A DNA stretch of 64,000 bases from Nonlabens ulvanivorans (GTDB lineage Bacteria; Bacteroidota; Bacteroidia; Flavobacteriales; Flavobacteriaceae): contig NZ_JPJI01000026.1 of assembly GCF_000732625.1 (NCBI RefSeq), positions 525,024-589,023 of the forward strand. Direction: 5' to 3'. This document shows, piece after piece, positions 31,053 to 41,154 of the stretch. The notes under the pieces were generated by a model. It had not been told where the DNA came from, made no database searches, and was given only the letters and a program-made list of their open reading frames with translations. Made by a program: the position numbers and the translations under genes. How positions within the stretch are numbered: position 1 is the stretch's first letter; each line of letters starts with the position of its first letter.

Positions 31053-32831
31053 ATGAATAATTTAAATTATGGAATTATAGGTAACTGCCAAAGCGCAGCC
31101 CTTATTTCTGAAAAAGGTTCAATTGACTGGTGCTGTCTTCCCATATTTGATTCTGCATCTGTATTTGCAAAATTACTAGATGACAAAAAAGGTGGTTCTC
31201 TCAGTTTTATAATCACTGATGATTATTCTATATCTCAGGAATATCTATGGCAAACTAATATCCTAAGCACCACTTACGATAATGGAATCGATGCATTTCA
31301 GGTAATTGATTTTATGCCACGTTACCAGCAAGAAGATGGCAGTTATTATACGCCGCCAGATATCATAAGGTTTATAAGACTGTTGAAAGGAAGGCCACAA
31401 TTTTCCGTACAGTATGATCCACGTCTAGAATATGCTTCTAGCAAAGTATTTACTACGATTGAAGAAGAGTATATCCATAGCCAGACTAAAGATGGTAAAT
31501 ATGATTCTTTGTTTTTATACAGCGATCTCAATTATAGCGACATTGTCAACCAGCAAACTATAACATTGACTGGTAACGCCTATTTATTAGTGAGTTATCA
31601 TGAGAAATTGAGTCCGCAAAGTCTAGACAGATGCTATCTTAAATTCCAGCGTACTAAAACCTACTGGATGGACTGGAGTGAAAAAACGACTCGCTATCCG
31701 ATCTATCAAAATGAAATTGTACGTAGTGCTCTTACTCTCAAAGTACTTTCTTATGAAAAATCTGGAGCTGTACTAGCTGCTGCTACCACGAGTTTACCAG
31801 AAACCATCGGTGAGGTAAGAAACTGGGATTATCGTTTTTGTTGGATACGAGATGCTTCTATGGTAATTAAAGTCATTGCAGATTTAGGGCATCCATTAAG
31901 TGCACGTAAATTTTTACAATTTGTTATAAATACCATACCTGATAAAGATGAAAAAATTCAAATCATGTATGGAATTAATGGTGAGCGTGACCTTACAGAG
32001 AGTTTTCTAGACCATCTAGATGGGTATCAGAATTCGCAGCCTGTGCGCATAGGCAACGCTGCTTACATACAGAAGCAAAATGATATCTATGGGATTCTAA
32101 TGGAGGTTATATATCGCCAGTTTGTAGAATTTGAAACCACTCTAGAAAACCGCGAAGAACTGTGGACCATTATTAAAGGAATTACTAAAATAGTAGAACA
32201 GCACTGGCAAGAACCAGATAAAGGTATATGGGAGCTGCGTACAGAAGATAGACATTTCACGTTTTCAAAATTACTTTGTTGGGTCGCTATGGATCGAGCT
32301 ATTAAAGTAGGTGAAATATTAGGACGTAATGAACCTTTGAAAGATTGGAAAACATTAAGAGCAGAAATTTATGAGGATATTTACCAAAATTCTTGGAGCG
32401 AAGAAGTACAAGCATACACCCAATCTTATGGTTCAAAAGATTTAGACGCCTCGACGTTGTTAATGGAACAGTATGGATTTATTAAAGCAACTGATTCTCG
32501 TTTTATAAGCACCGTACAAGCAACAGAAAAAGAATTATGCCGCGATGGATTAATGTATAGATATAAGAATCAAGACGACTTTGGTGAGCCGTCTTCTAGT
32601 TTTACGATTTGCTCATTCTGGTTTATAGATAGTCTTAACAAAATAGGAGAAACCAAGAAAGCTCGTAAGTATTTTGACCAGTTGTTATCGTACAGTAATC
32701 ACTTAGGATTGTTTAGTGAGGATATAGATTTTGAAACCAAAAGACTACTAGGAAACTTTCCACAGGCCTATTCACATCTTGCGCTTATTGAAACTGCTAT
32801 CAATTTTTCAAAAACCTTAAAGGACAGCTAA
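31053..32831 (+). CDS. Glycoside hydrolase family 15 protein (glucoamylase/trehalase type)
   Basis: A 592-residue cytoplasmic protein with the GH15 signature GEVRNWDYRFCWIRDASM (about residues 259-276), the start NYGIIGNCQSAALISEKGSIDWCCLP and GDPSSSF-like FGEPSSSFTICSFW near the C-terminus. Proteins of this layout include bacterial and archaeal trehalases and glucoamylases. The divergent trehalose synthase gene makes trehalase the attractive guess, but substrate is not proved. Confidence 0.9.
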   Translation: MNNLNYGIIGNCQSAALISEKGSIDWCCLPIFDSASVFAKLLDDKKGGSLSFIITDDYSISQEYLWQTNILSTTYDNGIDAFQVIDFMPRYQQEDGSYYTPPDIIRFIRLLKGRPQFSVQYDPRLEYASSKVFTTIEEEYIHSQTKDGKYDSLFLYSDLNYSDIVNQQTITLTGNAYLLVSYHEKLSPQSLDRCYLKFQRTKTYWMDWSEKTTRYPIYQNEIVRSALTLKVLSYEKSGAVLAAATTSLPETIGEVRNWDYRFCWIRDASMVIKVIADLGHPLSARKFLQFVINTIPDKDEKIQIMYGINGERDLTESFLDHLDGYQNSQPVRIGNAAYIQKQNDIYGILMEVIYRQFVEFETTLENREELWTIIKGITKIVEQHWQEPDKGIWELRTEDRHFTFSKLLCWVAMDRAIKVGEILGRNEPLKDWKTLRAEIYEDIYQNSWSEEVQAYTQSYGSKDLDASTLLMEQYGFIKATDSRFISTVQATEKELCRDGLMYRYKNQDDFGEPSSSFTICSFWFIDSLNKIGETKKARKYFDQLLSYSNHLGLFSEDIDFETKRLLGNFPQAYSHLALIETAINFSKTLKDS

Positions 32832-32873
32832 TTAAGAAAATTTAAAAGTGAAAATTGTTTATCATCGTTTTTT

Positions 32874-33491
32874 TTAAGGAATCAATATCGCCACCGCAAT
32901 CCCTATAAAAACTACGATCTGCACCCATTTCATAGCTGGGGCAAACCATCGAGAAGATTTTATGAAACTTGCTGCTTTTCCGGCAAGCAAGGCAATCGTA
33001 TAGAAAGTCATTAAAGAAACAAGCATAAAAACACCACCTAGCACATAAATTTGAATCCAATCGGGATAAGAGTTTGCGATTACAAACTGTGGTAATAAAG
33101 CTAGAAAGAATAAGGTTACTTTAGGATTTAGCAAATTCATGGTGATGCCGACTTTGTAGAGTTTCCATAGACTTTTATTAGATGCTTTTTCAGCTCCAAA
33201 TTCTATAGAATCATCAGACTTAACAATTTTGTAAGCTAAGTAAAGTAAGTAAATGGCTCCAGCTATTTTTATAGCATATAACAACCACTCGTTATCTCTT
33301 ATGACAATGGCAAAACCAAATGCAACTACAGATGTATGAACTATGCAACCTGTAATCAATCCACTAGCAATGGCAATTCCATATTTAGAACCACGAGCTA
33401 CCGATTGTGTTAGGACAAAAATATTATCTGGTCCTGGAGAAATGGCAAGCAGTAAGGTTGCAAATGCAAAAGATACCAGTGACTCTATCAC
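32874..33491 (-). CDS. LysE/RhtB-family exporter
   Basis: A 205-residue membrane protein with about six hydrophobic helices. It begins [32 protein letters not shown], the conserved LysE family N-terminal signature (SPGPD). It would export an amino acid or similar small solute. It overlaps the upstream pyrD stop by four bases (ATGA), so the two are translationally coupled although functionally unrelated. Confidence 0.88.
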   Translation of the reverse strand: MIESLVSFAFATLLLAISPGPDNIFVLTQSVARGSKYGIAIASGLITGCIVHTSVVAFGFAIVIRDNEWLLYAIKIAGAIYLLYLAYKIVKSDDSIEFGAEKASNKSLWKLYKVGITMNLLNPKVTLFFLALLPQFVIANSYPDWIQIYVLGGVFMLVSLMTFYTIALLAGKAASFIKSSRWFAPAMKWVQIVVFIGIAVAILIP

Positions 33492-34534
33492 AATCCTTGA
33501 GCAACTATAGCATTATTAATATCTCTAATCAACTTAGGCCCTTCATATACAAATCCTGTATACAATTGTACGAGACTGGCACCAGCATTCATTTTGTCAA
33601 TGGCGTCTTGAGCCGTCATGATGCCTCCTACACCTATGATAGGAAACGCGCCATTGCTTTTTTGATGTAAAAAGGCAATTACTTCTGTGGCTCTTTGAGT
33701 AAGTGGCGCACCACTCAATCCGCCAGCTTGTTTTACTAGACTTTCTTCTGATTGCAATCCTTCTCTAGAAATGGTTGTATTACTAGATATGACTCCATCA
33801 ATTTGAGTATCTTCTACTATTCCTATGATATCTAGTAACTGATCATCAGTCAAATCTGGAGCAATTTTAAGAAGTATAGGTTTTCTGTTAACCTTTTTAT
33901 TATTTAAGTCTTGAAGTGTTTGAAGTATGTGCGTTAGCGGTTTGCGATCTTGCAGCTCGCGTAATCCTGGTGTATTGGGTGAGCTCACATTTACTGTAAA
34001 ATAATCTACATAATCAAACAGCTTTTCAAAACAAATGATGTAATCGTTTACCGCATCCTCATTAGGCGTGAGTTTGTTCTTCCCAATATTTCCACCTATT
34101 AAAACGTGATTAGGTTGGCCTAGCTTTGGATTTTTTTTCAATCGTTCTACAGCAGCATCTACTCCACCGTTATTGAATCCCATTCTGTTTACAATCGCTT
34201 GGTCTTTCTTTAATCTGAACAATCGTTGCTTAGGATTTCCATCTTGCGGCTTTGGTGTCAGCGTTCCTATTTCTATAAATCCAAAACCAAGATTTGAAAA
34301 TTCCTTAAATGCTTTAGCATCTTTATCAAATCCTGCTGCCATTCCTACTGGATTCTCAAACTGTAAACCAAAGAGTTCTCTTTTTAAAGCAGGATGATTT
34401 TGTTTATAACGCTTTCGCGAAAGCGCACTAAAACCAGGCACTTTGCTCAATAATTTGATGCTTTTAAAAGAAAAATGATGAACTGCCTCTGGATCAAAGG
34501 AGAAAAGTAACGGTCGTACTATAGATTTATACAT
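33488..34534 (-). CDS. pyrD: Quinone-dependent dihydroorotate dehydrogenase
   Basis: About 348 residues from [21 protein letters not shown]. This is the class 2 enzyme: N-terminal membrane-associating helices, [13 protein letters not shown], the FMN site, [14 protein letters not shown] with the catalytic Ser, and [13 protein letters not shown]. It feeds pyrimidine synthesis using the quinone pool. A palindrome copy encodes ALSRKR in the linker after the N-terminal helices, a frame different from the usual AFAKA. Confidence 0.93.
   Translation of the reverse strand: MYKSIVRPLLFSFDPEAVHHFSFKSIKLLSKVPGFSALSRKRYKQNHPALKRELFGLQFENPVGMAAGFDKDAKAFKEFSNLGFGFIEIGTLTPKPQDGNPKQRLFRLKKDQAIVNRMGFNNGGVDAAVERLKKNPKLGQPNHVLIGGNIGKNKLTPNEDAVNDYIICFEKLFDYVDYFTVNVSSPNTPGLRELQDRKPLTHILQTLQDLNNKKVNRKPILLKIAPDLTDDQLLDIIGIVEDTQIDGVISSNTTISREGLQSEESLVKQAGGLSGAPLTQRATEVIAFLHQKSNGAFPIIGVGGIMTAQDAIDKMNAGASLVQLYTGFVYEGPKLIRDINNAIVAQGL
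34410..34425. repeat. Palindrome CGCTTTCGCGAAAGCG, coding copy in pyrD
   Basis: Perfect copy read in another frame (ALSRKR). Confidence 0.95.
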
Positions 34535-34609
34535 AAGAATAAGGTTGTGCAAATTTACAATCCGTTGGACTTTATTCCATATTTTTGTGACTCTTAAAAA
34601 TTGACAGAT

Positions 34610-36001
34610 ATGAGTAAATATGATGTAATCGTTTTAGGTAGTGGACCTGGTGGATATGTAACTGCAATACGCGCGTCTCAATTAGGTTTGAAAACTGCTA
34701 TTGTAGAGAAGGAATCTCTAGGTGGAGTATGTTTGAATTGGGGTTGTATCCCTACAAAAGCACTAATTAAAAGTGCTGATGTTTTCAATTACCTCAACCA
34801 TGCCGAAGATTATGGTCTTAAAGTTACTGGTGTAGATAAAGATTTTAACGCGGTTGTGAAACGTTCTCGTGATGTTGCTAACGGAATGAGTAAAGGTGTA
34901 CAGTTCTTATTAAAAAAGAATAAGATAGATGTCATCATGGGTTACGGTACCGTTAAAAAGGGAAAGAAAATAGAGGTAAAAGCTGAAGATGGATCTACTT
35001 CAACTGTTGAAGGAAAGCATATTATTATAGCTACTGGTGCAAAGTCTCGTGTACTTCCTAATTTACCACAGGATGGTAAAAAAGTAATAGGTTACCGTGA
35101 AGCTATGACTTTAGAAAAGCAACCTAAGAAAATGATCGTAGTAGGATCTGGAGCAATAGGAGTTGAGTTTGCTTATTTCTATAACTCTATGGGAACTGAG
35201 GTTACTATAGTAGAGTATGTAGATCGTATTGTACCTGTTGAAGATATTGACGTTTCTAAGCAAATGGAACGTAGCTTTAAAAAAGCAGGCATTAAAATCA
35301 TGACGTCTAGTGAAGTTACTGGTGTAGATACATCTGGTAATGGCGTTAAAGCAACGGTAAAAACTAAAAAAGGAGAAGAAATTCTTGAAGCTGATATCGT
35401 TTTAAGTGCGGTAGGAATTGAGACTAACTTATCTAACATAGGTCTAGAAGAAATAGGAATATCTACAGATCGTGGTAAAGTACTAGTTAATGACTGGTAT
35501 CAAACTAACATACCTGGATATTATGCCATAGGTGATATTACAGCTGGTCCAGCTCTAGCTCACGTGGCAAGTGCCGAAGGTATTTTGTGTGTAGAGAAAA
35601 TTGCAGACATGCATGTAGAACCACTTGATTATGGTAACATACCTGGTTGTACATACTCTACTCCAGAAATTGCGAGTGTAGGTATGACAGAAGCACAAGC
35701 TAAAGAAGCTGGTTATGAATTAAAGGTTGGTAAATTTCCATTCAGCGCATCTGGAAAAGCAAGCGCATCTGGAGCAAAAGATGGTTTTGTAAAAGTGATT
35801 TTTGATGCTAAATATGGTGAATGGTTAGGATGTCACATGATAGGTGCTGGTGTTACTGACATGATTGCCGAGGCAGTTCTAGGTCGTAAACTAGAAACTA
35901 CTGGTCACGAAGTGTTAAAAGCGGTGCATCCACACCCGACAATGAGTGAAGCGGTAATGGAAGCTGTAGCAGACGCATATGGTGAAGTGATTCACTTATA
36001 A
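34610..36001 (+). CDS. lpdA: Dihydrolipoyl dehydrogenase (E3)
   Basis: About 463 residues from [21 protein letters not shown]. The redox disulfide is C41-x4-C46 ([15 protein letters not shown]); the NAD site is [15 protein letters not shown]; the C-terminal [13 protein letters not shown] holds the catalytic His. It is the E3 component shared by 2-oxoacid dehydrogenase complexes and could serve the E1/E2 pair at 0.5-4 kb. A strong terminator follows directly. Confidence 0.95.
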   Translation: MSKYDVIVLGSGPGGYVTAIRASQLGLKTAIVEKESLGGVCLNWGCIPTKALIKSADVFNYLNHAEDYGLKVTGVDKDFNAVVKRSRDVANGMSKGVQFLLKKNKIDVIMGYGTVKKGKKIEVKAEDGSTSTVEGKHIIIATGAKSRVLPNLPQDGKKVIGYREAMTLEKQPKKMIVVGSGAIGVEFAYFYNSMGTEVTIVEYVDRIVPVEDIDVSKQMERSFKKAGIKIMTSSEVTGVDTSGNGVKATVKTKKGEEILEADIVLSAVGIETNLSNIGLEEIGISTDRGKVLVNDWYQTNIPGYYAIGDITAGPALAHVASAEGILCVEKIADMHVEPLDYGNIPGCTYSTPEIASVGMTEAQAKEAGYELKVGKFPFSASGKASASGAKDGFVKVIFDAKYGEWLGCHMIGAGVTDMIAEAVLGRKLETTGHEVLKAVHPHPTMSEAVMEAVADAYGEVIHL

Positions 36002-36021
36002 AGTAAGATTGATAATAAATC

Positions 36022-36058
36022 AAAAGCCTCAATTTCTTATTGAAATTGAGGCTTTTTT
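36022..36058 (+). terminator. lpdA terminator
   Basis: 15-bp stem AAAAGCCTCAATTTC / GAAATTGAGGCTTTT (36022-36036, 36042-36056) with a 5-base loop and a T-run. Confidence 0.92.
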
Positions 36059-36081
36059 AATTTGTTTTAAAAATTTAACTT

Positions 36082-36675
36082 TTAAAACTTAATTCCCATA
36101 CCTAATGTAACTGTATTTATTCTACCTCTGGATGTAGATAAATTTTGAAGCTGAGTTCTTTTAAGAATATCTCCTTCATACCTTAAATCTATAAAAATAC
36201 TTTTACTTGCCTGATACCGGACACCTAGTTGAAATCTAGGCATTATGGATCTGTATTGAGGATTATTTTCTCTACTATCATAGAAATTATAACTGCCAGC
36301 ATACTCAACTGCCAGACCACCGTAAGCAGTCCAACGAGGCGCAAATTGATAACCGTATTGTATAGATATGGTAGAAGCTAATCGGTAGTATAAACCAGCA
36401 CTTAATTCCATTTTCAGATTGGAATTCTTATTAATTTGATACTGCGCAAAAAATGCTAGTCTGGTAATACCATCGGTTTGAGAAAAACCACCTGTGCCCT
36501 GAAAATTAGAATAAGAACTTCGCTCTAATCCTTGATTCACTTGAATTCCAAAATCCCATGACTTGGGTTCTGGAAATAAACAGGATAAATCTGTCGATCT
36601 TTTTTCTTGCGCGCTTGTTAGTAAGACACTAGAAAATGCGAGCAACATAGCCGCAAAAAATTTGTTTTTCATCAT
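36082..36675 (-). CDS. Outer-membrane beta-barrel protein
   Basis: A 197-residue protein with signal peptide (MMKNKFFAAMLLAFSSVLLTSA|Q) and alternating amphipathic strands; it ends in GMGIKF, an aromatic C-terminus common for barrel proteins. No specific family is recognised. It stands alone between lpdA and another, plus-strand barrel gene. Confidence 0.7.
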   Translation of the reverse strand: MMKNKFFAAMLLAFSSVLLTSAQEKRSTDLSCLFPEPKSWDFGIQVNQGLERSSYSNFQGTGGFSQTDGITRLAFFAQYQINKNSNLKMELSAGLYYRLASTISIQYGYQFAPRWTAYGGLAVEYAGSYNFYDSRENNPQYRSIMPRFQLGVRYQASKSIFIDLRYEGDILKRTQLQNLSTSRGRINTVTLGMGIKF

Positions 36676-36847
36676 TTAGTTTTTTATCTCAGGAGATAAC
36701 CATATTTAAAACACAATTATTTGTTAATCAAATTGTTAAATGCTCCCAATTAACAAATGAACATCTCGACCAAAGTATTTTCCTATAAATTGAAATTTTA
36801 TTTAATAAATTAGATACATTAGGGCCTTAACTAACCAAATTTATAAT

Positions 36848-37459
36848 ATGAAAAAACTATTATTAACTTTAATCACCTGTGTATCATTAAGCTTAACTGG
36901 ACAAGCACAAGAAAAAGGGCTTATTGAAGTGATGGGAAGTGCAGGATTAAATATCTCTAACGTCTCTAACGCATTTGACAATACTAAATCTGATTTCAAC
37001 TTTAATGCAGCTGTAGGTGCAGAATATTATTTTAGTGATCGATGGGGAATTAAAGCTAAAATTATACTAGATCAAAAAGGCTGGGCAGATGGTTTTGTAT
37101 CTGATGAATTCGGTACTTTAATAACAGACTTCAGACTCAGCTACACGACAATTCCTGTAACTGGTGTTTTACATTTTGGAAGAAGTGATAATTGGTATTT
37201 ACACTTTGGAGGTTATGTAGGTTTTCTAAATGATGCAACAGCTCTTGCAAATGACTCGGATGTTTCTGAAGCATTTAGTAGTACCGATTTTGGATTTAAT
37301 ACAGGTATAGGTGTTCGCATTCCTATTTCAGATCAAGCAAAAATATTCTTTGAATACGATGCACAATCCGGATTAAACGATGTATTTAAGGAGAATGACG
37401 GTGAAGCAGCTAGAAATGGCCGCAGTAGTATAAATGCAGGAATTGTGTTTAGTCTTTAA
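36848..37459 (+). CDS. Porin-like outer-membrane beta-barrel protein
   Basis: A 203-residue protein with signal peptide (MKKLLLTLITCVSLSLTGQA|Q) and the flavobacterial PorT/OMP-b-brl pattern: GSAGLNISNVS, AAVGAEYYFSDRWGIKAKI, FNTGIGVRIPI, final GIVFSL. Cargo unknown. Confidence 0.8.
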   Translation: MKKLLLTLITCVSLSLTGQAQEKGLIEVMGSAGLNISNVSNAFDNTKSDFNFNAAVGAEYYFSDRWGIKAKIILDQKGWADGFVSDEFGTLITDFRLSYTTIPVTGVLHFGRSDNWYLHFGGYVGFLNDATALANDSDVSEAFSSTDFGFNTGIGVRIPISDQAKIFFEYDAQSGLNDVFKENDGEAARNGRSSINAGIVFSL

Positions 37460-37475
37460 AAACATTTTAAAAAAT

Positions 37476-37512
37476 AAAAAAAGCTCTAAAATAATATTTT
37501 AGAGCTTTTTTT
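37476..37512. terminator. Bidirectional terminator
   Basis: 17-bp perfect stem (37476-37492, 37496-37512) with A- and T-runs at the ends, between the convergent barrel gene and the next gene, overlapping the latter's stop. Confidence 0.92.
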
Positions 37513-38401
37513 ATTTTTTATTGATCTGTGGTTTTTCTCTATAAAAGACTAGAGTAACTTCTTCACCTACAACAAGACTTGATAATAAATCGATGGTCTC
37601 TCCTTTTCCATCAGATAATTTGATTTTTGCGGTATTAGGCGCCTCTTTACCTTCATTTAAAGCAGTGACAATAATTGTATTGACATCTTCTGTAAGTTGT
37701 AGTTCTAATTCTTTTTGCTTCTTTACCGTACTATAGGAAGACAAAATGTCTTTACCATTTAAAGTGATTTTAATGATATCACCATCTACTGTTCCTGGAT
37801 CCCAAATCATCAATTTCAAATAATCTTGATTCCATATAATATTTACCTTTTCTCCACCTTTCAATCTATTATCTTCAAAACGACTCATGAATTGATTCAT
37901 GTCTATTTTTTGCTTAGTGCTATCTGCAATTTTATTAGACTTTGCGACTAATCTCTCAAATCGTTCAGTTCGCTTTTCAATTTTATCAGCAGCGTTAAGA
38001 CTCAACTCACCATCAATGCAACTCGTTAAGTCATCATAGTAGCTTTTAAAAGTTCCTTCTACTGCAGCCTTACCGTTAAGTTTTCTAGTTTTACCAGTAA
38101 AGTACACGTAACAAAAATCAAGTTCGGTAATATCAGACTTGGTATAAATAGTTGAAACCTCTCTAAATTCTAAAGTATTCTTACGATCATTAAATCGTCC
38201 AACAATTGACGATTTAGTCTCGTGATCTCCATTCATATCTGTATAAGAATATCCTTTAATAAAACCTTCTTTCTCAGTAAAATTAACTTTATAAGATATA
38301 AATGTACTGTCTGGTAATTTCAAAAAACCTAGGTACTCATGTTCTTGTGCATTAGAGAATATTGAGAAGAAGATTACTACAATAAGAAGGTGCTTATTCA
38401 T
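37511..38401 (-). CDS. Secreted protein, unknown
   Basis: A 296-residue protein with a signal peptide (MNKHLLIVVIFFSIFSNA|Q). The first half has strands such as YLGFLKLPDSTFISYKVNFTEKEGFIKGYSYTDMNGDHETKSSI, the second a beta-rich domain near VNIIWNQDYLKLMIWDPGTVDGDIIKITLNGK. I recognise no characterised family. It is monocistronic between terminators and a divergent TM2 gene. Confidence 0.7.
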   Translation of the reverse strand: MNKHLLIVVIFFSIFSNAQEHEYLGFLKLPDSTFISYKVNFTEKEGFIKGYSYTDMNGDHETKSSIVGRFNDRKNTLEFREVSTIYTKSDITELDFCYVYFTGKTRKLNGKAAVEGTFKSYYDDLTSCIDGELSLNAADKIEKRTERFERLVAKSNKIADSTKQKIDMNQFMSRFEDNRLKGGEKVNIIWNQDYLKLMIWDPGTVDGDIIKITLNGKDILSSYSTVKKQKELELQLTEDVNTIIVTALNEGKEAPNTAKIKLSDGKGETIDLLSSLVVGEEVTLVFYREKPQINKK

Positions 38402-38446
38402 TATAAATTATATATTTGGTAAATATAACTAACTAAATTTTCTAAT

Positions 38447-38791
38447 ATGAAAACTAAATTGACTCTAGCTCTTATGAGCATTTTCATGCTGGTAAGCACA
38501 TTAAGTTTTGCTTCTTTCCCAGTAGAACGCAACGTTGTTACTACAGTTAACACGACAACAACTGTTGAGGAATCTACTACAACGGTTACTCTTTCTTCTC
38601 CAGCTGCTGCGGCACTTGATGAAGAAATGTGGATTGCAGCTGCTTTATGGTTCTTCTTAGGAGGATTTGCTGCTCACAGATGGTACTTAGGTAGCCCATG
38701 GTACTGGAATATACTTTTCATTATCACTTTAGGTGGTATAGGTATATGGTGGCTAGTTGATGGTATTCAAATACTTTCTGATAACTGGTAG
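38447..38791 (+). CDS. TM2-domain membrane protein
   Basis: A 114-residue protein with an N-terminal signal helix, a Thr/Val-rich spacer (VVTTVNTTTTVEESTTTVTL), and a C-terminal TM2 domain: WFFLGGFAAHRWYLGSPWYW then ITLGGIGIWWLVDGIQIL. TM2 proteins have two closely spaced helices; their function in bacteria is unclear. Confidence 0.85.
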   Translation: MKTKLTLALMSIFMLVSTLSFASFPVERNVVTTVNTTTTVEESTTTVTLSSPAAAALDEEMWIAAALWFFLGGFAAHRWYLGSPWYWNILFIITLGGIGIWWLVDGIQILSDNW

Positions 38792-38812
38792 AAATCAGTT
38801 TTCATCAATATT

Positions 38813-38844
38813 AAAAAGGCCACTATTTCTAGTGGCCTTTTTTT
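38813..38844. terminator. Bidirectional terminator
   Basis: GGCCACTA/TAGTGGCC stem with TTTC loop and A/T runs between the TM2 gene and aroQ; overlaps the aroQ stop. Confidence 0.92.
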
Positions 38845-39262
38845 ATAACTTAAAACTTTTAATGGCTAGTTCATAGCCTTTAAGACCAAAACCACTAATG
38901 ATCCCAGCAGCATTTTTTGAGATATAGGAGACATGTCTAAATTCTTCTCGATCCATCACATTAGAGATATGGACCTCAATTACAGGAACGCTTATACCAG
39001 CAACGGCATCTCCTATCGCTACAGAGGTATGCGTGTAACCACCAGCGTTAAAAATTACACCATCTACTCCATTTTGTTGAGCAGCATGTAATTCATTAAT
39101 TAGTTCTCCTTCAATATTGGACTGATAATATGAAAGCTCAATTTCTTTAAAAGCGAATTGTAGCTCTCTAAAATAATCTTCAAAACTTTTAGAACCATAT
39201 GTTTCTGGTTCTCTCTTCCCTAATAGATTTAAATTAGGACCATTAATGATGTGTATTTTCAT
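38843..39262 (-). CDS. aroQ: Type II 3-dehydroquinate dehydratase
   Basis: A 139-residue enzyme of the shikimate pathway. It shows IINGPNLNLLGKREPETYG (catalytic Tyr in the lid loop), NAGGYTHTSVAIGDA (substrate-binding loop) and VIEVHISNVMDREEFRHVS (catalytic His). It is monocistronic; the palindrome and a neighbour's terminator lie upstream. Confidence 0.94.
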   Translation of the reverse strand: MKIHIINGPNLNLLGKREPETYGSKSFEDYFRELQFAFKEIELSYYQSNIEGELINELHAAQQNGVDGVIFNAGGYTHTSVAIGDAVAGISVPVIEVHISNVMDREEFRHVSYISKNAAGIISGFGLKGYELAIKSFKL

Positions 39263-39284
39263 GGTTTAAAGATATTGGTAATTA

Positions 39285-39300
39285 CGCTTTCGCGAAAGCG
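39285..39300. repeat. Palindrome CGCTTTCGCGAAAGCG, intergenic
   Basis: Perfect copy 23 bases upstream of aroQ and seven bases from the next terminator. Confidence 0.95.
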
Positions 39301-39307
39301 TGAAACA

Positions 39308-39334
39308 AAAAAAGCAGCCCTGCGGCTGCTTTTT
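39308..39334 (-). terminator. Terminator of the 39.4-kb barrel gene
   Basis: GCAGCC-CTGC-GGCTGC with flanking A/T runs; downstream of the minus-strand barrel gene. Confidence 0.9.
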
Positions 39335-39355
39335 AAATCATCGTTTATAATCTCC

Positions 39356-39964
39356 TTAGAATTTATATCCTAATGAAATCTGTAAATTTGAATTAGTGAT
39401 ATCATCACCGAAAGTGTCATTATCTTTATAGACATTACTTAGCCCAATCATATAACGTGCGCTAACATTAAATCCTTCTAGAGAAGTACCTTCTTTGAAT
39501 TTATAAGCTAGTCCACCACCTACACTTAGATCAATCGTTTCTGCATTAAGTTCTTCATCAACATTTTCACCGTTAACTTCATACTTATCACTTACTAAGA
39601 AACCTATTTGTGGTCCTGCATCAATAGAGAATCCAGAATCAGCGATATAAAATTTAGCTAACACTGGTACATTGATGTAGTCTAATTTTAATACTTGTTC
39701 AACATTCTGCCCTAAAATCTCATCTTCTGATTGTAATCCTTGCGTAGAGTATACTACCTCACCTTGTAATCCAAAAGTGTCGTTGAACATATATTCACCT
39801 GTAAGACCTACATGAAAACCAGTTCTACCATCTGCGTCTTCAACACTATCGCCTGTTAATTTTGCAAAGTTAACACCACCTTTAACTCCAAAATCAATTT
39901 CTTGAGCTGATGATAATCCAAAAGCAAATACCCCTAAAATTAAACTTAATGCAATTTTTTTCAT
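39356..39964 (-). CDS. Porin-like outer-membrane beta-barrel protein
   Basis: A 202-residue protein with signal peptide (MKKIALSLILGVFAFGLSSA|Q) and the pattern VDFGVKGGVNFAKLTG, FHVGLTGEYMFNDTFGLQGEV, final LQISLGYKF. It belongs to the same broad barrel family as the gene at 36.8 kb. It is divergent from xerD. Confidence 0.82.
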   Translation of the reverse strand: MKKIALSLILGVFAFGLSSAQEIDFGVKGGVNFAKLTGDSVEDADGRTGFHVGLTGEYMFNDTFGLQGEVVYSTQGLQSEDEILGQNVEQVLKLDYINVPVLAKFYIADSGFSIDAGPQIGFLVSDKYEVNGENVDEELNAETIDLSVGGGLAYKFKEGTSLEGFNVSARYMIGLSNVYKDNDTFGDDITNSNLQISLGYKF

Positions 39965-40170
39965 AATATTTTGATTTTTTATTAGTTCGGTGCAAATATA
40001 ATTGCGTCCTAAACCGGTATGTATTAAAAAAAATATAAGGAGTCTTAAAGGATGTTAATTGAAAAATGCCAATTATTAACTGTCAACCTTTTAAGCCGAT
40101 GTATTAATTTTTAATTAACACGACCTCATTATCCTAATTTATAAATAGTAATACTTCTACCTTTACAATT

Positions 40171-41067
40171 ATGAAATGGGAACACAGCATTAAGGACTTT
40201 TTGACATACTCTAGATTGGAACGCAGTCTAGCAGATAATACCATAAAAGCTTATAAACGCGACCTAGAGAAGTTTACGACTTGGTTAACAGATCACAAGA
40301 TATCTCAATCACCGACACACATTACCACAAATACAATCAGAGATTATATTTATGAACTCGCAAAAAACGTATCTGCCAGATCCCAAGCAAGAGCTTTAAG
40401 CAGTTTAAAAGCATTTTTCAATTACCTAATTCTTGAAGATTATAGAAAAGACAACCCACTAGAATTAATAGAATCGCCTAAAATAGGTCGCAAACTTCCA
40501 GACACTTTAAGCACAAGTGAGATTGACACACTTATTAATTCCATAGATCGATCTACACCACAAGGCGAGCGCAATCGTGCTATACTAGAAACATTGTACG
40601 GTTGTGGACTACGCGTGAGTGAACTCATTACACTGAAGATAAGTGACCTATTTTTTGAAGAAGGCTTTATAAAGGTAACTGGTAAAGGAGATAAACAACG
40701 ATTTATACCTATAGGAGAATTTACTATAAACGTTATCAATCTTTATAGAGATGAGATACGTTGCCACATACCTATTAAACCACAACATACAGACACTCTT
40801 TTCCTTAATAGACGTGGTGCAGGACTGACTAGAGCAATGATTTTTCACATTATAAAAGAGCTTAAAATTAAAGCAGGTATTACAAAAAAAATTAGTCCAC
40901 ACACGTTCAGACACTCATTTGCCACGCACCTCTTAGAGAATGGTGCTGACCTTAGATCTATTCAAATGATGCTAGGACATGAAAGTATCACCACCACAGA
41001 AATATATATGCACGTCGATCGTGCTCACCTCACTAAAATTATGGAAAAACACCATCCTAGGGCTTAG
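40171..41067 (+). CDS. xerD: Tyrosine recombinase XerD
   Basis: A 298-residue tyrosine recombinase. A SAM-like N-terminal core-binding domain (DFLTYSRLERSLADNTIKAYKRDL) is followed by the catalytic domain: the first Arg in GLRVSELITL, then HTFRHSFATHLLENG, LGHESITTTEIYMHV with the nucleophile Tyr. Length and context fit the housekeeping chromosome-dimer recombinase and not a phage integrase. No attachment site was seen nearby. Confidence 0.92.
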   Translation: MKWEHSIKDFLTYSRLERSLADNTIKAYKRDLEKFTTWLTDHKISQSPTHITTNTIRDYIYELAKNVSARSQARALSSLKAFFNYLILEDYRKDNPLELIESPKIGRKLPDTLSTSEIDTLINSIDRSTPQGERNRAILETLYGCGLRVSELITLKISDLFFEEGFIKVTGKGDKQRFIPIGEFTINVINLYRDEIRCHIPIKPQHTDTLFLNRRGAGLTRAMIFHIIKELKIKAGITKKISPHTFRHSFATHLLENGADLRSIQMMLGHESITTTEIYMHVDRAHLTKIMEKHHPRA

Positions 41068-41114
41068 TTATTTTCTATTAAAGTTATGTCAAAGTAGTAG
41101 AATTGCTTTTATCT

Positions 41115-41130
41115 CGCTTACGCGAAAGCT
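41115..41130. repeat. Degenerate palindrome copy
   Basis: CGCTTACGCGAAAGCT, two differences from the consensus, in the xerD-aldo/keto reductase gap. Confidence 0.75.
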
Positions 41131-41154
41131 AACTTTATAAAAAAACTAAAACTT

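Noticed and set aside
40171-41067. XerD-like recombinase as the integrase of a genomic island
   Set aside because: Sequence looks like the housekeeping enzyme, with normal neighbours and no tRNA or direct repeats.
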